Source: Lysinibacillus xylanilyticus (GTDB lineage: Bacteria > Bacillota > Bacilli > Bacillales_A > Planococcaceae). Taken from it: a DNA stretch of 64,000 nt. Of this stretch, positions 53,299 through 62,802 are shown piece by piece. Within the stretch, counting starts at the first letter, position 1; each line of letters starts with the position of its first letter. Under the pieces are notes generated by a model that did not search any database, was not told the DNA's origin, and was given only the letters and a program-made list of their open reading frames with translations. A program made the translations under genes and the position numbers. The stretch is from positions 2,176,809 through 2,240,808 of the forward strand of contig NZ_LFXJ01000005.1 in NCBI RefSeq assembly GCF_001183605.1, in the 5' to 3' direction.

Positions 53299-53492
53299 GT
53301 TATGAAGTTCTGCTACTTTGAAATCTTTGACGTAGAACTTTTGACCAAGTAATTACTGGTTCCTTATTGTTCACTGCCTTCTAAATGTGTTGGTAGTTCT
53401 TTCGATTCCACCGACATATTTGACAGCTATTGAAAATTAGGTAGCTCATTGCTTCCCTCTCAAACCGCATTATATAAGCATTAAAATAGCCT

Positions 53493-54227
53493 TTAGGATT
53501 CTAGTACACTTAAAATAGCATCAAGATCAGTGACAGCAATATCTAGGCGTTCCTTTGCCTCAATATTTTGCTGTTTTAATTGACTAAACTCTAGCAAATT
53601 TTTCTCATGCTTTAACTTGATAGAAGACAAGCGTTCAATTCGCGATTCTACCTTTTCAATTGCTTGCTCACAAACTGCTGTCCATATCTTTTCTGACTGC
53701 TGCATTTCAGTCGTTGATGGGTTATGTTGACGCATAATTCGTGCATATACTACTTCAATTTGTTCAATTAGTTCTGAATAAAAATGTCGCTCAACACGAG
53801 TTGTTTGAAATGTTGGGTGCTCTCCCTCTTTTGCATATGGGGTAATTTGACGTAGTAGCTTTCCAGCATTTTCTCCGAAACCATGTGATAAATTCAATAC
53901 ATTCATTAACTGTAAAAGTAAACGAATTTCTTCTAGATTAATAAGCTGTGAATCGATGCTTTCCTTTAGCTTTAAGGATTCCATATAGCGTCGATCAAAG
54001 TGCTCAATTTCACCATTGCGTTGCTCTACTAAATGATCACTTGCATTGTCTTTTAAGCTTTTAATATAGCGAATTGCATGGCTTTTCAGCTCTTCCATCG
54101 ACAGCAAGTTGTCATTGTCTTGTTGTGGCTTTCCTCGTTGAACATACGCAAATGCATCCATTTTTTTGGGCCATTGTGCTGCTGGGGTTTCTTCTAAGAC
54201 ATTATAGCGTATATAAATTCCGTGCAT
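53493..54227 (-). CDS. Coiled-coil protein of unknown function (244 aa)
   Basis: A largely helical, cytosolic protein. After a short N-terminal segment (MHGIYIRYNVLEETPAAQWP) come long amphipathic helices (KLKESIDSQLINLEEIRLLLQLMNVLN; VCEQAIEKVESRIERLSSIKLKHEKNLLEFSQLKQ). There are no motifs that I recognise. I start at the ATG at 54227, seven bases from TTGGAGG; the longer frame begins inside that ribosome site. It lies downstream of the phosphonate-transporter genes but beyond their terminator. Confidence 0.6.
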   Translation of the reverse strand: MHGIYIRYNVLEETPAAQWPKKMDAFAYVQRGKPQQDNDNLLSMEELKSHAIRYIKSLKDNASDHLVEQRNGEIEHFDRRYMESLKLKESIDSQLINLEEIRLLLQLMNVLNLSHGFGENAGKLLRQITPYAKEGEHPTFQTTRVERHFYSELIEQIEVVYARIMRQHNPSTTEMQQSEKIWTAVCEQAIEKVESRIERLSSIKLKHEKNLLEFSQLKQQNIEAKERLDIAVTDLDAILSVLES

Positions 54228-54337
54228 TCCATATCCTCCAAGTCCATTAAACAAGTATCTCTAAAGACAATAAATCGAATACGACATTTTTTCAAGTAAA
54301 AAACTTTTAAAGATTGAAAATCCTTCTTTTGAACAGT

Positions 54338-54385
54338 AATTCAAAAATCCCGAATAGTCGATACTATTCAGGATTTTTGAATTTT
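54338..54385 (-). terminator. Terminator of the phn-type operon
   Basis: The arms ATTCAAAAATCC / GGATTTTTGAAT with inner GAATAGT/ACTATTC form a long, nearly perfect hairpin 25 bases after the phnE stop. It is T-rich on both strands. Confidence 0.88.
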
Positions 54386-54410
54386 TTATTATGATGAAAA
54401 TTTTACCACT

Positions 54411-55217
54411 TCATCCTCTAACTAACTTTGTTCGTATACGATTTGAAACAAACTCCACTACTAAAATAAGCAAAATAAGTCCCAATAAAATAGCTCCTAC
54501 CTCTGACCACTTATAGGCATTCATAGCAAAAATAAGTGGTGCTCCTATTCCGCCAGCTCCAACTAGGCCGAGTACTGTTGCATCACGCAAATTCATATCA
54601 AAACGGTAGATAACAATAGATAATAATAATGCCGTCAGCTGTGGCCATATTCCAAATCGGATCTTTTCCATTAATGTACAGCCGATAGCCTCCATTGACT
54701 CTAGTACACTTTTATCTAAGTCCTCAATTACATCTACATATAGCTTTGAAAGCATTCCTATAGACGTCAATGACATTGTTAACACACCAGCAAATGGGCC
54801 AGGGCCTGTTACCCTGATAAACATAAGTCCGTAAACGATCGCTGGAATAGTGCGAATGATGATTAACAACAAACGAACTACAAATGCTATTGGTTTTGGC
54901 ATAATATTCGAAGCTGATAAAAAGGCCAAAGGTATCGCCAATAATGCACCTACAATCGTACCAAGAAAGGCAATTGCCATTGTTTCGATTAATAAATAAG
55001 GAATACCACCAGTAGAAACATTGAAAATTAATGACCAATCAGGATTTAGTAGTCCTACAAGTATGTTTTTAGCAATCTTCGTACCATTTAACGATACATT
55101 TTCAAAATGAATTGTTGACACAGACCATACAAATAAAATACTTAAAATAAAGATGGTCATGATGTATGACATGCGTCGATTTGGTTGTAATTGTAATTGC
55201 TTGTCGATTGCATTCAT
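54411..55217 (-). CDS. phnE: Phosphonate-type ABC importer, permease PhnE (second)
   Basis: A 268-residue membrane permease with about six helices and the transporter coupling (EAA) loop ESMEAIGCTLMEKIRFGIWPQLTALLLS near 160-188. It ends VLGLVGAGGIGAPLIFAMNAYKW, the usual PhnE signature. It forms the membrane channel with the other PhnE-like protein. It starts ten bases after the first permease gene. A shared family origin with that paralogue is clear (both have TVLGLVGAGGIG-type ends). Confidence 0.92.
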   Translation of the reverse strand: MNAIDKQLQLQPNRRMSYIMTIFILSILFVWSVSTIHFENVSLNGTKIAKNILVGLLNPDWSLIFNVSTGGIPYLLIETMAIAFLGTIVGALLAIPLAFLSASNIMPKPIAFVVRLLLIIIRTIPAIVYGLMFIRVTGPGPFAGVLTMSLTSIGMLSKLYVDVIEDLDKSVLESMEAIGCTLMEKIRFGIWPQLTALLLSIVIYRFDMNLRDATVLGLVGAGGIGAPLIFAMNAYKWSEVGAILLGLILLILVVEFVSNRIRTKLVRG

Positions 55218-55227
55218 AGCATCACCC

Positions 55228-56043
55228 CTACATTAATTTCTTGCGAAGATATTCGCTAGTTGTTTCAATAATAAAAACGGTACAAACAAGCATTAGTAAA
55301 ATCATGCCCACATTCGCATAGCTTCTCCACCCTAGACTTTCGTTGAGAAGTAAACCAATCCCACCAGCACCGACATAACCTAAAATAGACGCATAACGAA
55401 CATTTCCTTCAAAGCAAAATAAAGATGTCGATAAGTAATTAGGAAGAATCTGAGGCATAATCGCATAACGAAATGCTTGAATCGTTGTCAGTCCCATCGA
55501 ACACATTGCCTCATAGGCCTTCATATCGACACTTTCAATTTGTTCATATAACAATTTCCCAACATATGCAATAGTAAATAAAAAAATAGCAATCGTACCA
55601 GCCATTGTACCGAGCCCAAATATAAATGTTGCAATAAGAGCAACAATCAAAGTAGGTAATGTTCGAAGCAAGCTTAAAATAAATTTGCACGACATAGTGA
55701 TCCATCTATTTTTTGTAATATTTGTCGCAGCAAGCATTGAGATAGGCAAGGCACAGATAGCACCTAATACGGAACCAAACAATGACATTTTAATCGTATC
55801 GAATAACGGCTGCCATAACTTCGATAAATACGTCCAATTAGGTGGTATCATCTGTTGTATAATGACAAAAAACTGACTGATTCGATTGACAATAACCTCT
55901 ATGCTAAAACCTGTAATACGGATCGAAAGGAACGTTAATAGAAGCAGAATAAGCAACATCAATGGCATTATCGAGCGTTTCTCCAGCACTTCTTTGTCAT
56001 TAGGCAATACCATTTTTTTCTGGGATAGCAGCTTCCATTGCAT
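55228..56043 (-). CDS. phnE: Phosphonate-type ABC importer, permease PhnE (first)
   Basis: A 271-residue permease with the EAA loop YEAMCSMGLTTIQAFRYAIMPQILPNYLS and the end ASILGYVGAGGIGLLLNESLGWRSY. I start at the ATG at 56043 after GGAGGGGGG, which overlaps the phnC gene by 44 bases; a start at 56067 would overlap further. The cationic N terminus (SQKKMVLPNDKEVLEKRS) precedes the first helix at about 24-45. Confidence 0.92.
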   Translation of the reverse strand: MQWKLLSQKKMVLPNDKEVLEKRSIMPLMLLILLLLTFLSIRITGFSIEVIVNRISQFFVIIQQMIPPNWTYLSKLWQPLFDTIKMSLFGSVLGAICALPISMLAATNITKNRWITMSCKFILSLLRTLPTLIVALIATFIFGLGTMAGTIAIFLFTIAYVGKLLYEQIESVDMKAYEAMCSMGLTTIQAFRYAIMPQILPNYLSTSLFCFEGNVRYASILGYVGAGGIGLLLNESLGWRSYANVGMILLMLVCTVFIIETTSEYLRKKLM

Positions 56044-56800
56044 GATTGTTTGCCCCCCTCCCTTCACTATTATTATAGATATACGAAAGAATTTCCTCGT
56101 CTACCTCACAAGCTCGCCCATCAAAAACTATTTCACCGCTTCTCACACCAATAACACGGGTTGCATATGCTAATGCCAGTTCAACGTGATGAATATTAAT
56201 AATAATTGTCATATTGAACTCTTGATTAATGCGTTTAAAATCCTCCATGACTTGCTTTGCCGTGACGGGGTCTAATGAAGCAACAGGTTCATCCGCTAAA
56301 ATAATCGATGGATTTTGAGCGAGGGTACGCGCTAAGGCTACACGCTGTTGTTGACCACCAGATAACTGATCTACTCGTACATACGCCTTGTCTAAAATAC
56401 CTACCTGATCGAGTGCCATTAATGCTTTAAGCTTCTCTTCTTTCGTAAAGATGCCGAGCATTTTTCGCCAAAACGGCATATTGGGCACAAAGGAAACGAG
56501 GACATTTTTCAATACAGAGACACGTGTTACAAGGTTAAATGATTGAAAAATCATCCCGATATTACGTCGTAATTTTCGTATCCCCTTCCCCTTTAGCTGT
56601 TGTACGTCAACAGAATCTACACTTAATGATCCTCCTGTGATGTCATGCATTTTATTTATACAGCGCAATAAGGTTGATTTCCCTGCACCTGATAAGCCAA
56701 TAATAGCAACAAATTCGGCCTGCTCAATTTGTAGGTTAATTTGATTTAAAGCAAGAAAGCCATTTGGGTATCTTTTTTCTACCTCTCTAAACTCAATCAT
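56000..56800 (-). CDS. phnC: Phosphonate-type ABC importer, ATPase PhnC
   Basis: A 266-residue ABC ATPase with Walker A GLSGAGKST near residue 35, Q-loop MIFQSFNLV, signature LSGGQQQRVALARTLAQNPSIILADEPVASLDP (Walker B ILADEP) and switch His in NIHHVELAL. The GAGKSTLLRCIN and VNVLKNVL-type positions fit the PhnC subfamily. The C-terminal 40 residues are encoded in the overlap with phnE. It has GGAGCGG before the ATG. Confidence 0.93.
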   Translation of the reverse strand: MIEFREVEKRYPNGFLALNQINLQIEQAEFVAIIGLSGAGKSTLLRCINKMHDITGGSLSVDSVDVQQLKGKGIRKLRRNIGMIFQSFNLVTRVSVLKNVLVSFVPNMPFWRKMLGIFTKEEKLKALMALDQVGILDKAYVRVDQLSGGQQQRVALARTLAQNPSIILADEPVASLDPVTAKQVMEDFKRINQEFNMTIIINIHHVELALAYATRVIGVRSGEIVFDGRACEVDEEILSYIYNNSEGRGANNHAMEAAIPEKNGIA

Positions 56801-56877
56801 AGAACCGCTCCATTTCTGACAAAGTGCTGTAGTATTATAAAAAGGGCTATGTCATTCCCAACTTTCAAAGAAGAACA

Positions 56878-56934
56878 ATAAAAGAATCTGCAAGCCTTCT
56901 GCGGGTAAGCCGCAAGCTTCGCAGATTCTTTACT
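56878..56934 (-). terminator. Intercistronic hairpin between phnD and phnC
   Basis: The arms AAAGAATCTGC / GCAGATTCTTT enclose a smaller paired core (AAGC ... GCTT). On the minus strand a T tract follows, so it should end many transcripts after phnD. This would make the binding protein more abundant than the transporter, or stabilise its mRNA. Confidence 0.8.
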
Positions 56935-56944
56935 ATAAACCATT

Positions 56945-58012
56945 CTATTTAAGATTTTGAACTAATTCCTGAGCCTTACGCTCATTGTCATAGTCACTAT
57001 CCTTTGCTACCTGATAACCTTCATGGCTGTAGATAGCGATAACTTCCTTACCTTTTTCAGAGTTCCCAATATTAATAAATGCTTGCTGAATAGCCTTTTT
57101 TAAACTATCATTCATGACCTTTGAATTTTTACTTACGCTAATTGTGTCATTATAAATAGCAGGCATTACACCGATTAAATCTGTTTCCTCCCAAATAGAA
57201 GCTGTGCGACCAAATTCACCTTTCCAGCTCTTCTCATAATCTCTACGTGCATCTGCATATGTGACCAATACATCAGTTTGACCTGCAGCTAAACGTGCAA
57301 ACGCATTGCCATAGGAATCAGCCTGAACAACCTGCGATAAATCTGGAATTGTTTTATTAAACTTCTCATGTAACCATAATGTAGGGTAAATATAACCTGC
57401 TGGTGAAGACGAAGACATAACATTCCAAGTGACATTATTTAAATCCTCGAAAGTTAATTCTTCACCGTTATTTACTTTCGCAGCTAAAGCTTTACCTTTT
57501 TCCGATGGTCCCGCAACTAAAATTGCTCGATAAGATGTTGTTTGTGTCGTTGTTGGTGCGGTCGGCTTGTTTTTATTCCAATCGATTGGATTATCTGAAT
57601 CATTACTTAAACCTGCGCGCGTTGCCGTTAAAATAACTTCTGCGCCATCATCATAAAGGACATATGTCCCCCCAGGAATTAAACCAATATCAGTAGTACC
57701 TGCTGATAATGCTTCGCCTACTGCTTCATAGTTTGTGCCTACTGTAATATCGATTTCACCTACGTCATAGCCTAAACTTGCTAGCTCGTCCTTTAATAAA
57801 TTTTTTAAAGGCTCTGTTGCTGTAATAATTTCATCAGGATTACGCGAAGGCACAAAGCCAATCGTTAATTTTTTTATAGATTCATTGCCTGTTACTTCTG
57901 AGGACACATCTACAGTCTCGTCAGAATTAGATGTTTTGGAAGCCTCGTTTCCACATGCCATCAAGAACACTGAAAACATACATGTAAAACAGATAAATAG
58001 TAATTTCTTCAA
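56945..58012 (-). CDS. phnD: Phosphonate/phosphate-ester binding lipoprotein PhnD
   Basis: An ABC substrate-binding lipoprotein. The signal peptide KKLLFICFTCMFSVFLMAC has lipobox LMAC, then an Asn/Ser/Glu linker and a periplasmic-binding fold with KLTIGFVPSRNPDEI near residue 52, ATREPLKNLL-like region and SSSSPAGYIYPTLWL, typical PhnD ligand-loop sequence. The start is the TTG at 58012, eight bases after GGGGAGG; a longer upstream reading frame has no ribosome site. Ligand could be phosphonate, phosphite or a phosphate ester. Confidence 0.92.
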   Translation of the reverse strand: MKKLLFICFTCMFSVFLMACGNEASKTSNSDETVDVSSEVTGNESIKKLTIGFVPSRNPDEIITATEPLKNLLKDELASLGYDVGEIDITVGTNYEAVGEALSAGTTDIGLIPGGTYVLYDDGAEVILTATRAGLSNDSDNPIDWNKNKPTAPTTTQTTSYRAILVAGPSEKGKALAAKVNNGEELTFEDLNNVTWNVMSSSSPAGYIYPTLWLHEKFNKTIPDLSQVVQADSYGNAFARLAAGQTDVLVTYADARRDYEKSWKGEFGRTASIWEETDLIGVMPAIYNDTISVSKNSKVMNDSLKKAIQQAFINIGNSEKGKEVIAIYSHEGYQVAKDSDYDNERKAQELVQNLK

Positions 58013-58194
58013 GTTATTTTCCTCCCCATTCTTGAAATACTTCCTCAGTATATACAGTAAATATTTTCCTGGTATTAATAGAAGGTAAATATATGTTTCT
58101 AATATGTAAAACAATATTTTGATATCGTAAATATGCAAAATTATTAAAAATAACTTTATATACTATGGATATACTAACTAACGGAGGACTTCTT

Positions 58195-59757
58195 ATGACT
58201 GAAAAAAAAATACAAATACTTGCAACTAGTGATATTCACGGTTATATAATGCCCACAACTTTCCGGAATGCACACAATGAGGCACTTGGTTTAGCCAAAA
58301 TAGCAACAATCATCCAGGAAAAAAGGTTGGAAGGGCCAACAATTTTAATTGATAACGGAGATTTTATTCAAGGAAGTCCGTTGACCTATTATCATCAAAA
58401 GTTTCAAGCACAAGAGCCTAATCCATTAATACAAGTTGCCAATGCTCTTCAATATGATGCGATGATATTTGGTAATCACGAATTTAATTATGGGCTGCCT
58501 GCCCTACAATCTGTAATAAGCCAGTCCAATTTTCCATGGCTAGGCGCCAACATTTTAACAAATAATGGCCAGCACTTTACTAAGCCCTATATCATCAAAG
58601 AAATAGAAGGCGTTCGGATAGCTATTTTAGGCATTACAACTCATTTTGTAACTAAATGGGAGGAACCGGATCATATCAATGGGCTTCGTTTTGAAGATGC
58701 TTTCTCTAGTGCAAGCTACTGGGCAAAATGGATACGCTCAAATGAGCAAATTGATGTTCTTATTCTTTGCTACCACGGAGGATTTGAGCGAAGTCTAGAA
58801 ACCGGAGAATTACTCGAAAAAGAAGACGGGGAAAATCAAGGATATCGTATATGTATCGAAATCGAAGAAGTGGATATCATCATTTCCGGTCATCAACATC
58901 GTGAAATTAGCACAACATTTATGGGAAAATCAATAGTACAGCCTAACACTAAAGGGATTTGCTTAGCTAGTATAGAACTAAAAATTATGATGGACAGTCA
59001 AAAGAAAATCCACTCTATTACCCATACACCATCACTGATATATGTTGCGGAAGATATGAAACCAAATACATCTGTTTGCGGCATCATCTCCCCTACTTTC
59101 GACAAAACAGAGGCATGGTTAGATGAAACGATTGGGATCATTCAAGGAAATATGCTAATCGAGAATACATTTTTGGCACGTATTCAAGAGCATCCATATA
59201 TCGAATTTATAAATCATATTCAAATGGAGGCATCTGGAGCTTCTATTTCTTGTACAGCGCTCTTTCACGATGAGTGTGGCGGCTTAAAGCAAGAGGTAAC
59301 GATTCGTGATATTGTTACAAACTATATTTACGCAAATACATTAAAAGTTCTTCGTTTATCGGGGCTCGACATCTTACTCGCCCTTGAACAATCAGCGACT
59401 TATTTTACTGTAGAGGCAGGAGAACTGAAAGTAACCGAGACTTTTCTTTATCCTAAAGCACAGCCTTATAATTATGATATGTGGGAAGGGATCGAATATA
59501 TTTTGGATATTTCAAAGCCTATTGGTGAGCGTGTTACTAAGCTTACCATCAATGGTGAGCCTATAAAGATGGATGAAGAGTTCGACGTTGTTATGAGTAG
59601 CTATCGTGCAACTGGGGCGGGGAATTTTGATTTTTTAAAAAATCGTCCTGTCGTGAAGGAAATACAAATTGATATAACGGAACTAATTGCAGATTATATT
59701 TTAAAACACCCAACTATTCATGCAACATGTAATAAAAATTGGCAGGTAACGTTCTAG
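58195..59757 (+). CDS. Cytosolic 5'-nucleotidase / 2',3'-cyclic phosphodiesterase family enzyme (YunD-like)
   Basis: 520 residues, no signal peptide. The N-terminal metallophosphatase domain (about 1-300) shows TSDIHGY, IDNGDFIQG, FGNHEFNYG, CYHGG and SGHQHR. The C-terminal 5'-nucleotidase domain (about 320-520) has QMEASGASISCTALF, TLKVLRLSGLDILLALEQSA and YRATGAGNFDFLK. The ATG at 58195 is six bases from CGGAGGA. It is divergent from phnD over 182 bases, so it may process phosphorylated compounds taken up by that transporter (inference). It is slightly longer than B. subtilis YunD. Confidence 0.88.
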   Translation: MTEKKIQILATSDIHGYIMPTTFRNAHNEALGLAKIATIIQEKRLEGPTILIDNGDFIQGSPLTYYHQKFQAQEPNPLIQVANALQYDAMIFGNHEFNYGLPALQSVISQSNFPWLGANILTNNGQHFTKPYIIKEIEGVRIAILGITTHFVTKWEEPDHINGLRFEDAFSSASYWAKWIRSNEQIDVLILCYHGGFERSLETGELLEKEDGENQGYRICIEIEEVDIIISGHQHREISTTFMGKSIVQPNTKGICLASIELKIMMDSQKKIHSITHTPSLIYVAEDMKPNTSVCGIISPTFDKTEAWLDETIGIIQGNMLIENTFLARIQEHPYIEFINHIQMEASGASISCTALFHDECGGLKQEVTIRDIVTNYIYANTLKVLRLSGLDILLALEQSATYFTVEAGELKVTETFLYPKAQPYNYDMWEGIEYILDISKPIGERVTKLTINGEPIKMDEEFDVVMSSYRATGAGNFDFLKNRPVVKEIQIDITELIADYILKHPTIHATCNKNWQVTF

Positions 59758-59833
59758 CATAAAAAAATTCGCTCTTTTCCTGTAGGAGAATCCACCTTGG
59801 AATGCCGTCCTACAGGAGTATAGCGAATTTTTT
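59758..59833 (+). terminator. Bidirectional terminator between the nucleotidase and GNAT genes
   Basis: The arms AAAAAATTCGCT / AGCGAATTTTTT and CCTGTAGGA / TCCTACAGG make a long stem, with T tracts on both strands. Confidence 0.88.
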
Positions 59834-59847
59834 ATCTTACATCCTAA

Positions 59848-60639
59848 TTAAGAATCTTGTCGTATTTGCTTAATGCTTTTTCCCTCAGTAAAGGCATGAA
59901 TTGATTTTATTTTACCTACTGATTTGAAATTTGCCTTATCATAGACCTTTGCAACCTGTTCATTGATAGGTAAAATCCAGAGATATTCTAACCCCTGCTT
60001 TATCGACTCTTGCTGAATATGCTGCAGAATATATCCAATCAAACCTCTACCCCGATGGCTTTCAAGTGTTGCTACACTCTCGACTCTCCCTTGATTTCCT
60101 GAGACGAAAATATTGGCGGTACAGCAAGCTGTGCCATCCAATCTTAATAAATAGTACGTAAAATGCGGAGAATGATAAGTTTCCTCAAAGGCTTTTTTGA
60201 TTAATGCAGGCTCCCCAAATGTAGAAATACTCATTTCTACAGCTAATGCTTCCTCCATATTGGCATCTGTTACACGTTCAATTTGTATTGCTGGATTATG
60301 TGGTAATTGTAAGTATTCACCGTTCCAACACTGTACATCATCATTAAAACTTTCATATTGAAAGCCATGATTCTCTAACACTTCTATACATGACTGATTT
60401 TCCTCCACGTTGTATAAATACAATCTTGGAATCAGAGATTTTGACTGATAGAAATTTTTGATTTTCTTTAAAAACATATCTGGCTCGGTAATCTTCTTCC
60501 AAATGTGTGCATGATTAGCGTCATAATATGTTGGCATTTCCTTATTATAAAATAATACTCCTTCGTGACATGTCTCCATCTCACTAAAACTTTTAATATA
60601 ATCAATATCTAACTGCATGATGTGCTCAATTTTTTGCAT
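59848..60639 (-). CDS. GNAT acetyltransferase
   Basis: A 263-residue GNAT enzyme whose catalytic domain is the C-terminal half. VESVATLESHRGRGLIGYILQHIQQESIKQGLEYLWILP shows the acetyl-CoA loop RGRGLI near residue 187. The N-terminal half (about 1-120) is a second, degenerate GNAT-like domain. I start at the ATG at 60639 after AAGGAGG, inside the end of the ABC-F gene, so translation is coupled with it. The substrate is unknown; operon membership with an ABC-F protein suggests a possible resistance role. Confidence 0.8.
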   Translation of the reverse strand: MQKIEHIMQLDIDYIKSFSEMETCHEGVLFYNKEMPTYYDANHAHIWKKITEPDMFLKKIKNFYQSKSLIPRLYLYNVEENQSCIEVLENHGFQYESFNDDVQCWNGEYLQLPHNPAIQIERVTDANMEEALAVEMSISTFGEPALIKKAFEETYHSPHFTYYLLRLDGTACCTANIFVSGNQGRVESVATLESHRGRGLIGYILQHIQQESIKQGLEYLWILPINEQVAKVYDKANFKSVGKIKSIHAFTEGKSIKQIRQDS

Positions 60640-62431
60640 TTTCTGTTCCTCCTTCAATCCATCTTTCATATAAATCTTCTAGCTGCTGTTCAAGCTTTTG
60701 ACGTTGCTCTTTGGCAAGTGTGAGCTCTTGTAATTTCATTTCGAGCTTTCCAATTTGTTCTTCAATTGATATCTCTTTTTTAGCAGCATAGGACTTTTCA
60801 AGTACTTCTTTTATTACTGGTTCTTTTGCTACTTCTAAGCGTTTTTGTCTTGCCCATTCATAATCGCCTTCAAATACTTGAATCGTTTCATGCTCAATCC
60901 ATGCAACTTTAGTAAAAATCTTTTGTAAAAAATAACGGTCGTGCGAAACACCAATAATAGTCCCTTCAAAGGATTCCAGTGTATCCTCCAATACCTCTCT
61001 CGCTTCAATGTCTAAATGATTGGTCGGCTCATCCAGCATCAATAAATTAATATCCTCATACATTAACTGAGCTAGACGTAAGCGCATTTTTTCACCGCCA
61101 CTTAAATCCTTCACTTTTTTAAAAACGTCGTAGCCATAAAATAAAAACTGAGCTAGAATATGACGTGCTTCAGCCTCTGACACAGAGACGCTCTCACGGA
61201 AGGCATCTATTAAACGAATGGCAGGATTCTTATGCTCAAACTGTTGCGATAAGTAGCCAATTTTAACACTGCTGCCGACATGACAAACACCTTCATTCGG
61301 TACTATTTCACCTAACATCATTTTTAATAACGTTGATTTCCCACTCCCATTGCCACCAACAATTGCCAGTCGTTCTTCGAAGTAAACCGCTAAATTACTT
61401 TCCTTAAATAATGGTTTCTCAAATGCATGGCTAATGCCCTTCATTTGCACAACCTCTTTACCACTACGCTCAGCCATTGTTAAAGCTAAATTCATTTTCT
61501 TTTTCGTTGAAGGCTTCTTCACACGCTCTATACGGGCTAGTGCTTTTTCCATACTTTTAGCACGACGATGCATGCCAGCATTTGGCGGATTCGCTTCATT
61601 TGCCCATTGCTTTAAGCGCTTTATTGTTTCCTGCATTTTTCTAATTTTCTTTTGCTGTTCTTCGTATTGTGCAAATTGCTGTTCAACCTTTGCTTCCTTT
61701 TGTGCTACAAATGCATCGTAATTGCCGATATACGTAATTGCCTCTCCATCTTCAATTTCAATTATTTTTTGAGCCATTTGATTCATAAAATGGCGATCAT
61801 GTGATACTACAATAACAATTCCTGCAAAGTTTCGGACATAATTTTCTAGCCATTCAATTGCCTGCATATCTAAATGGTTCGTCGGTTCATCTAATAGCAA
61901 AATAGAAGGATTACTTAACAGGATTTGCCCAAGCATCACCTTCGTTTTCTCCCCACCACTTAAGCTACTAAAAGGCTGCTCAAGCAATGGTGTAATACCT
62001 AGACCATTTGCAATCATCGCTAATTGCGCATCAATTTCATAACCACCCTGCAACATAAACTGTTCTTGCACATGACCATATTGCTGCAGTACCTTATCTG
62101 TTACAGCTAACTGCATTTCTTGCTCAAGCTTTGTCATTTTTGCCTTTAATGCATAAATTTCCGCAAATGCTTCCTCCAGCACTTCCTTCACTGAGAACAT
62201 AGGATATTGTGGAATTTGATGTAAATAACCAATTGTCGCTTCCTTACTTTTTATGATTCGTCCCTTATCCGGTGTATCCGAACCAGCTAGTAACTGTAAT
62301 AAAGTCGTTTTTCCACTGCCATTCACGCCAACAATGGCAACATGCTCCCCTGTATTCACTTCTAATTGAAGTCCTTCAAATAAAACATTTCCACCAATAA
62401 TTTTTTGTATTTGCTCAGCCTTAATTTGCAT
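60626..62431 (-). CDS. ABC-F family ATP-binding protein, possible antibiotic-resistance (ribosome protection) factor
   Basis: 601 residues, no membrane segments. Two ABC cassettes are present: Walker A GVNGSGKTT near residue 36 and GGNGSGKST near 343; signatures SLSGGEKTK and DLSGGEKMR; Walker B LLLDEPTN in both. They are separated by a charged interdomain linker (about 230-300), and the protein ends in a coiled coil (about 545-600). ABC-F proteins bind the ribosomal E site; the specific class (Vga/Msr, VmlR or housekeeping EttA-like) cannot be fixed by eye. The ATG at 62431 follows TTGGAGG. A terminator and leader ORF upstream suggest attenuation, as in antibiotic-inducible members. Confidence 0.88.
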   Translation of the reverse strand: MQIKAEQIQKIIGGNVLFEGLQLEVNTGEHVAIVGVNGSGKTTLLQLLAGSDTPDKGRIIKSKEATIGYLHQIPQYPMFSVKEVLEEAFAEIYALKAKMTKLEQEMQLAVTDKVLQQYGHVQEQFMLQGGYEIDAQLAMIANGLGITPLLEQPFSSLSGGEKTKVMLGQILLSNPSILLLDEPTNHLDMQAIEWLENYVRNFAGIVIVVSHDRHFMNQMAQKIIEIEDGEAITYIGNYDAFVAQKEAKVEQQFAQYEEQQKKIRKMQETIKRLKQWANEANPPNAGMHRRAKSMEKALARIERVKKPSTKKKMNLALTMAERSGKEVVQMKGISHAFEKPLFKESNLAVYFEERLAIVGGNGSGKSTLLKMMLGEIVPNEGVCHVGSSVKIGYLSQQFEHKNPAIRLIDAFRESVSVSEAEARHILAQFLFYGYDVFKKVKDLSGGEKMRLRLAQLMYEDINLLMLDEPTNHLDIEAREVLEDTLESFEGTIIGVSHDRYFLQKIFTKVAWIEHETIQVFEGDYEWARQKRLEVAKEPVIKEVLEKSYAAKKEISIEEQIGKLEMKLQELTLAKEQRQKLEQQLEDLYERWIEGGTENAKN

Positions 62432-62473
62432 CGTTTTTTCCTCCAATGAAACGTGCGAAAAACATCTATAGAC

Positions 62474-62511
62474 ACAAAAAAGACTGCTCGATTAACAAGC
62501 AGTCTTTTCCT
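62474..62511 (-). terminator. Intrinsic terminator/attenuator upstream of the ABC-F gene
   Basis: The minus-strand stem AAAAGACTGCT / AGCAGTCTTTT (perfect 11 bp, 9-base loop) is followed by six T. It lies 24 bases after the stop of a 46-codon leader ORF and about 45 bases before the ABC-F start codon. Confidence 0.85.
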
Positions 62512-62534
62512 CATTAGGTTGTGAAAAAGAATGG

Positions 62535-62675
62535 TTAATTCGCTACGTTTGATATTTGATTTTGCTTAAAAATGGACAGACCTATCCCGTTGTTCGCAAA
62601 ATCGAAAGTAATCACACGTGCAAAATACATAGCTGTATCCACTTTTACACATGTTTTCGTAGCGTTTTTATTCAT
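62535..62675 (-). CDS. 46-residue leader peptide or small protein
   Basis: The ATG at 62675 is seven bases from GGAGGTG (an excellent ribosome site) and the frame ends at 62535-62537. The product MNKNATKTCVKVDTAMYF continues to ...KQNQISNVAN; no membrane helix or known motif. It lies directly before an intrinsic terminator and the ABC-F gene on the same strand, the order of a ribosome-mediated attenuation leader. An independent small gene that merely ends at this terminator is the alternative. Confidence 0.6.
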   Translation of the reverse strand: MNKNATKTCVKVDTAMYFARVITFDFANNGIGLSIFKQNQISNVAN

Positions 62676-62802
62676 TCCTTTTCACCTCCGTTCATAATAG
62701 TTAACTTTATAATACCATAATTCCGATAAATTGGAAAAGAAAAAATTTTCAGAGGCATTAAGACAATTATTTCAAATGTGTTTTTTATGAAAAATCAACT
62801 CT

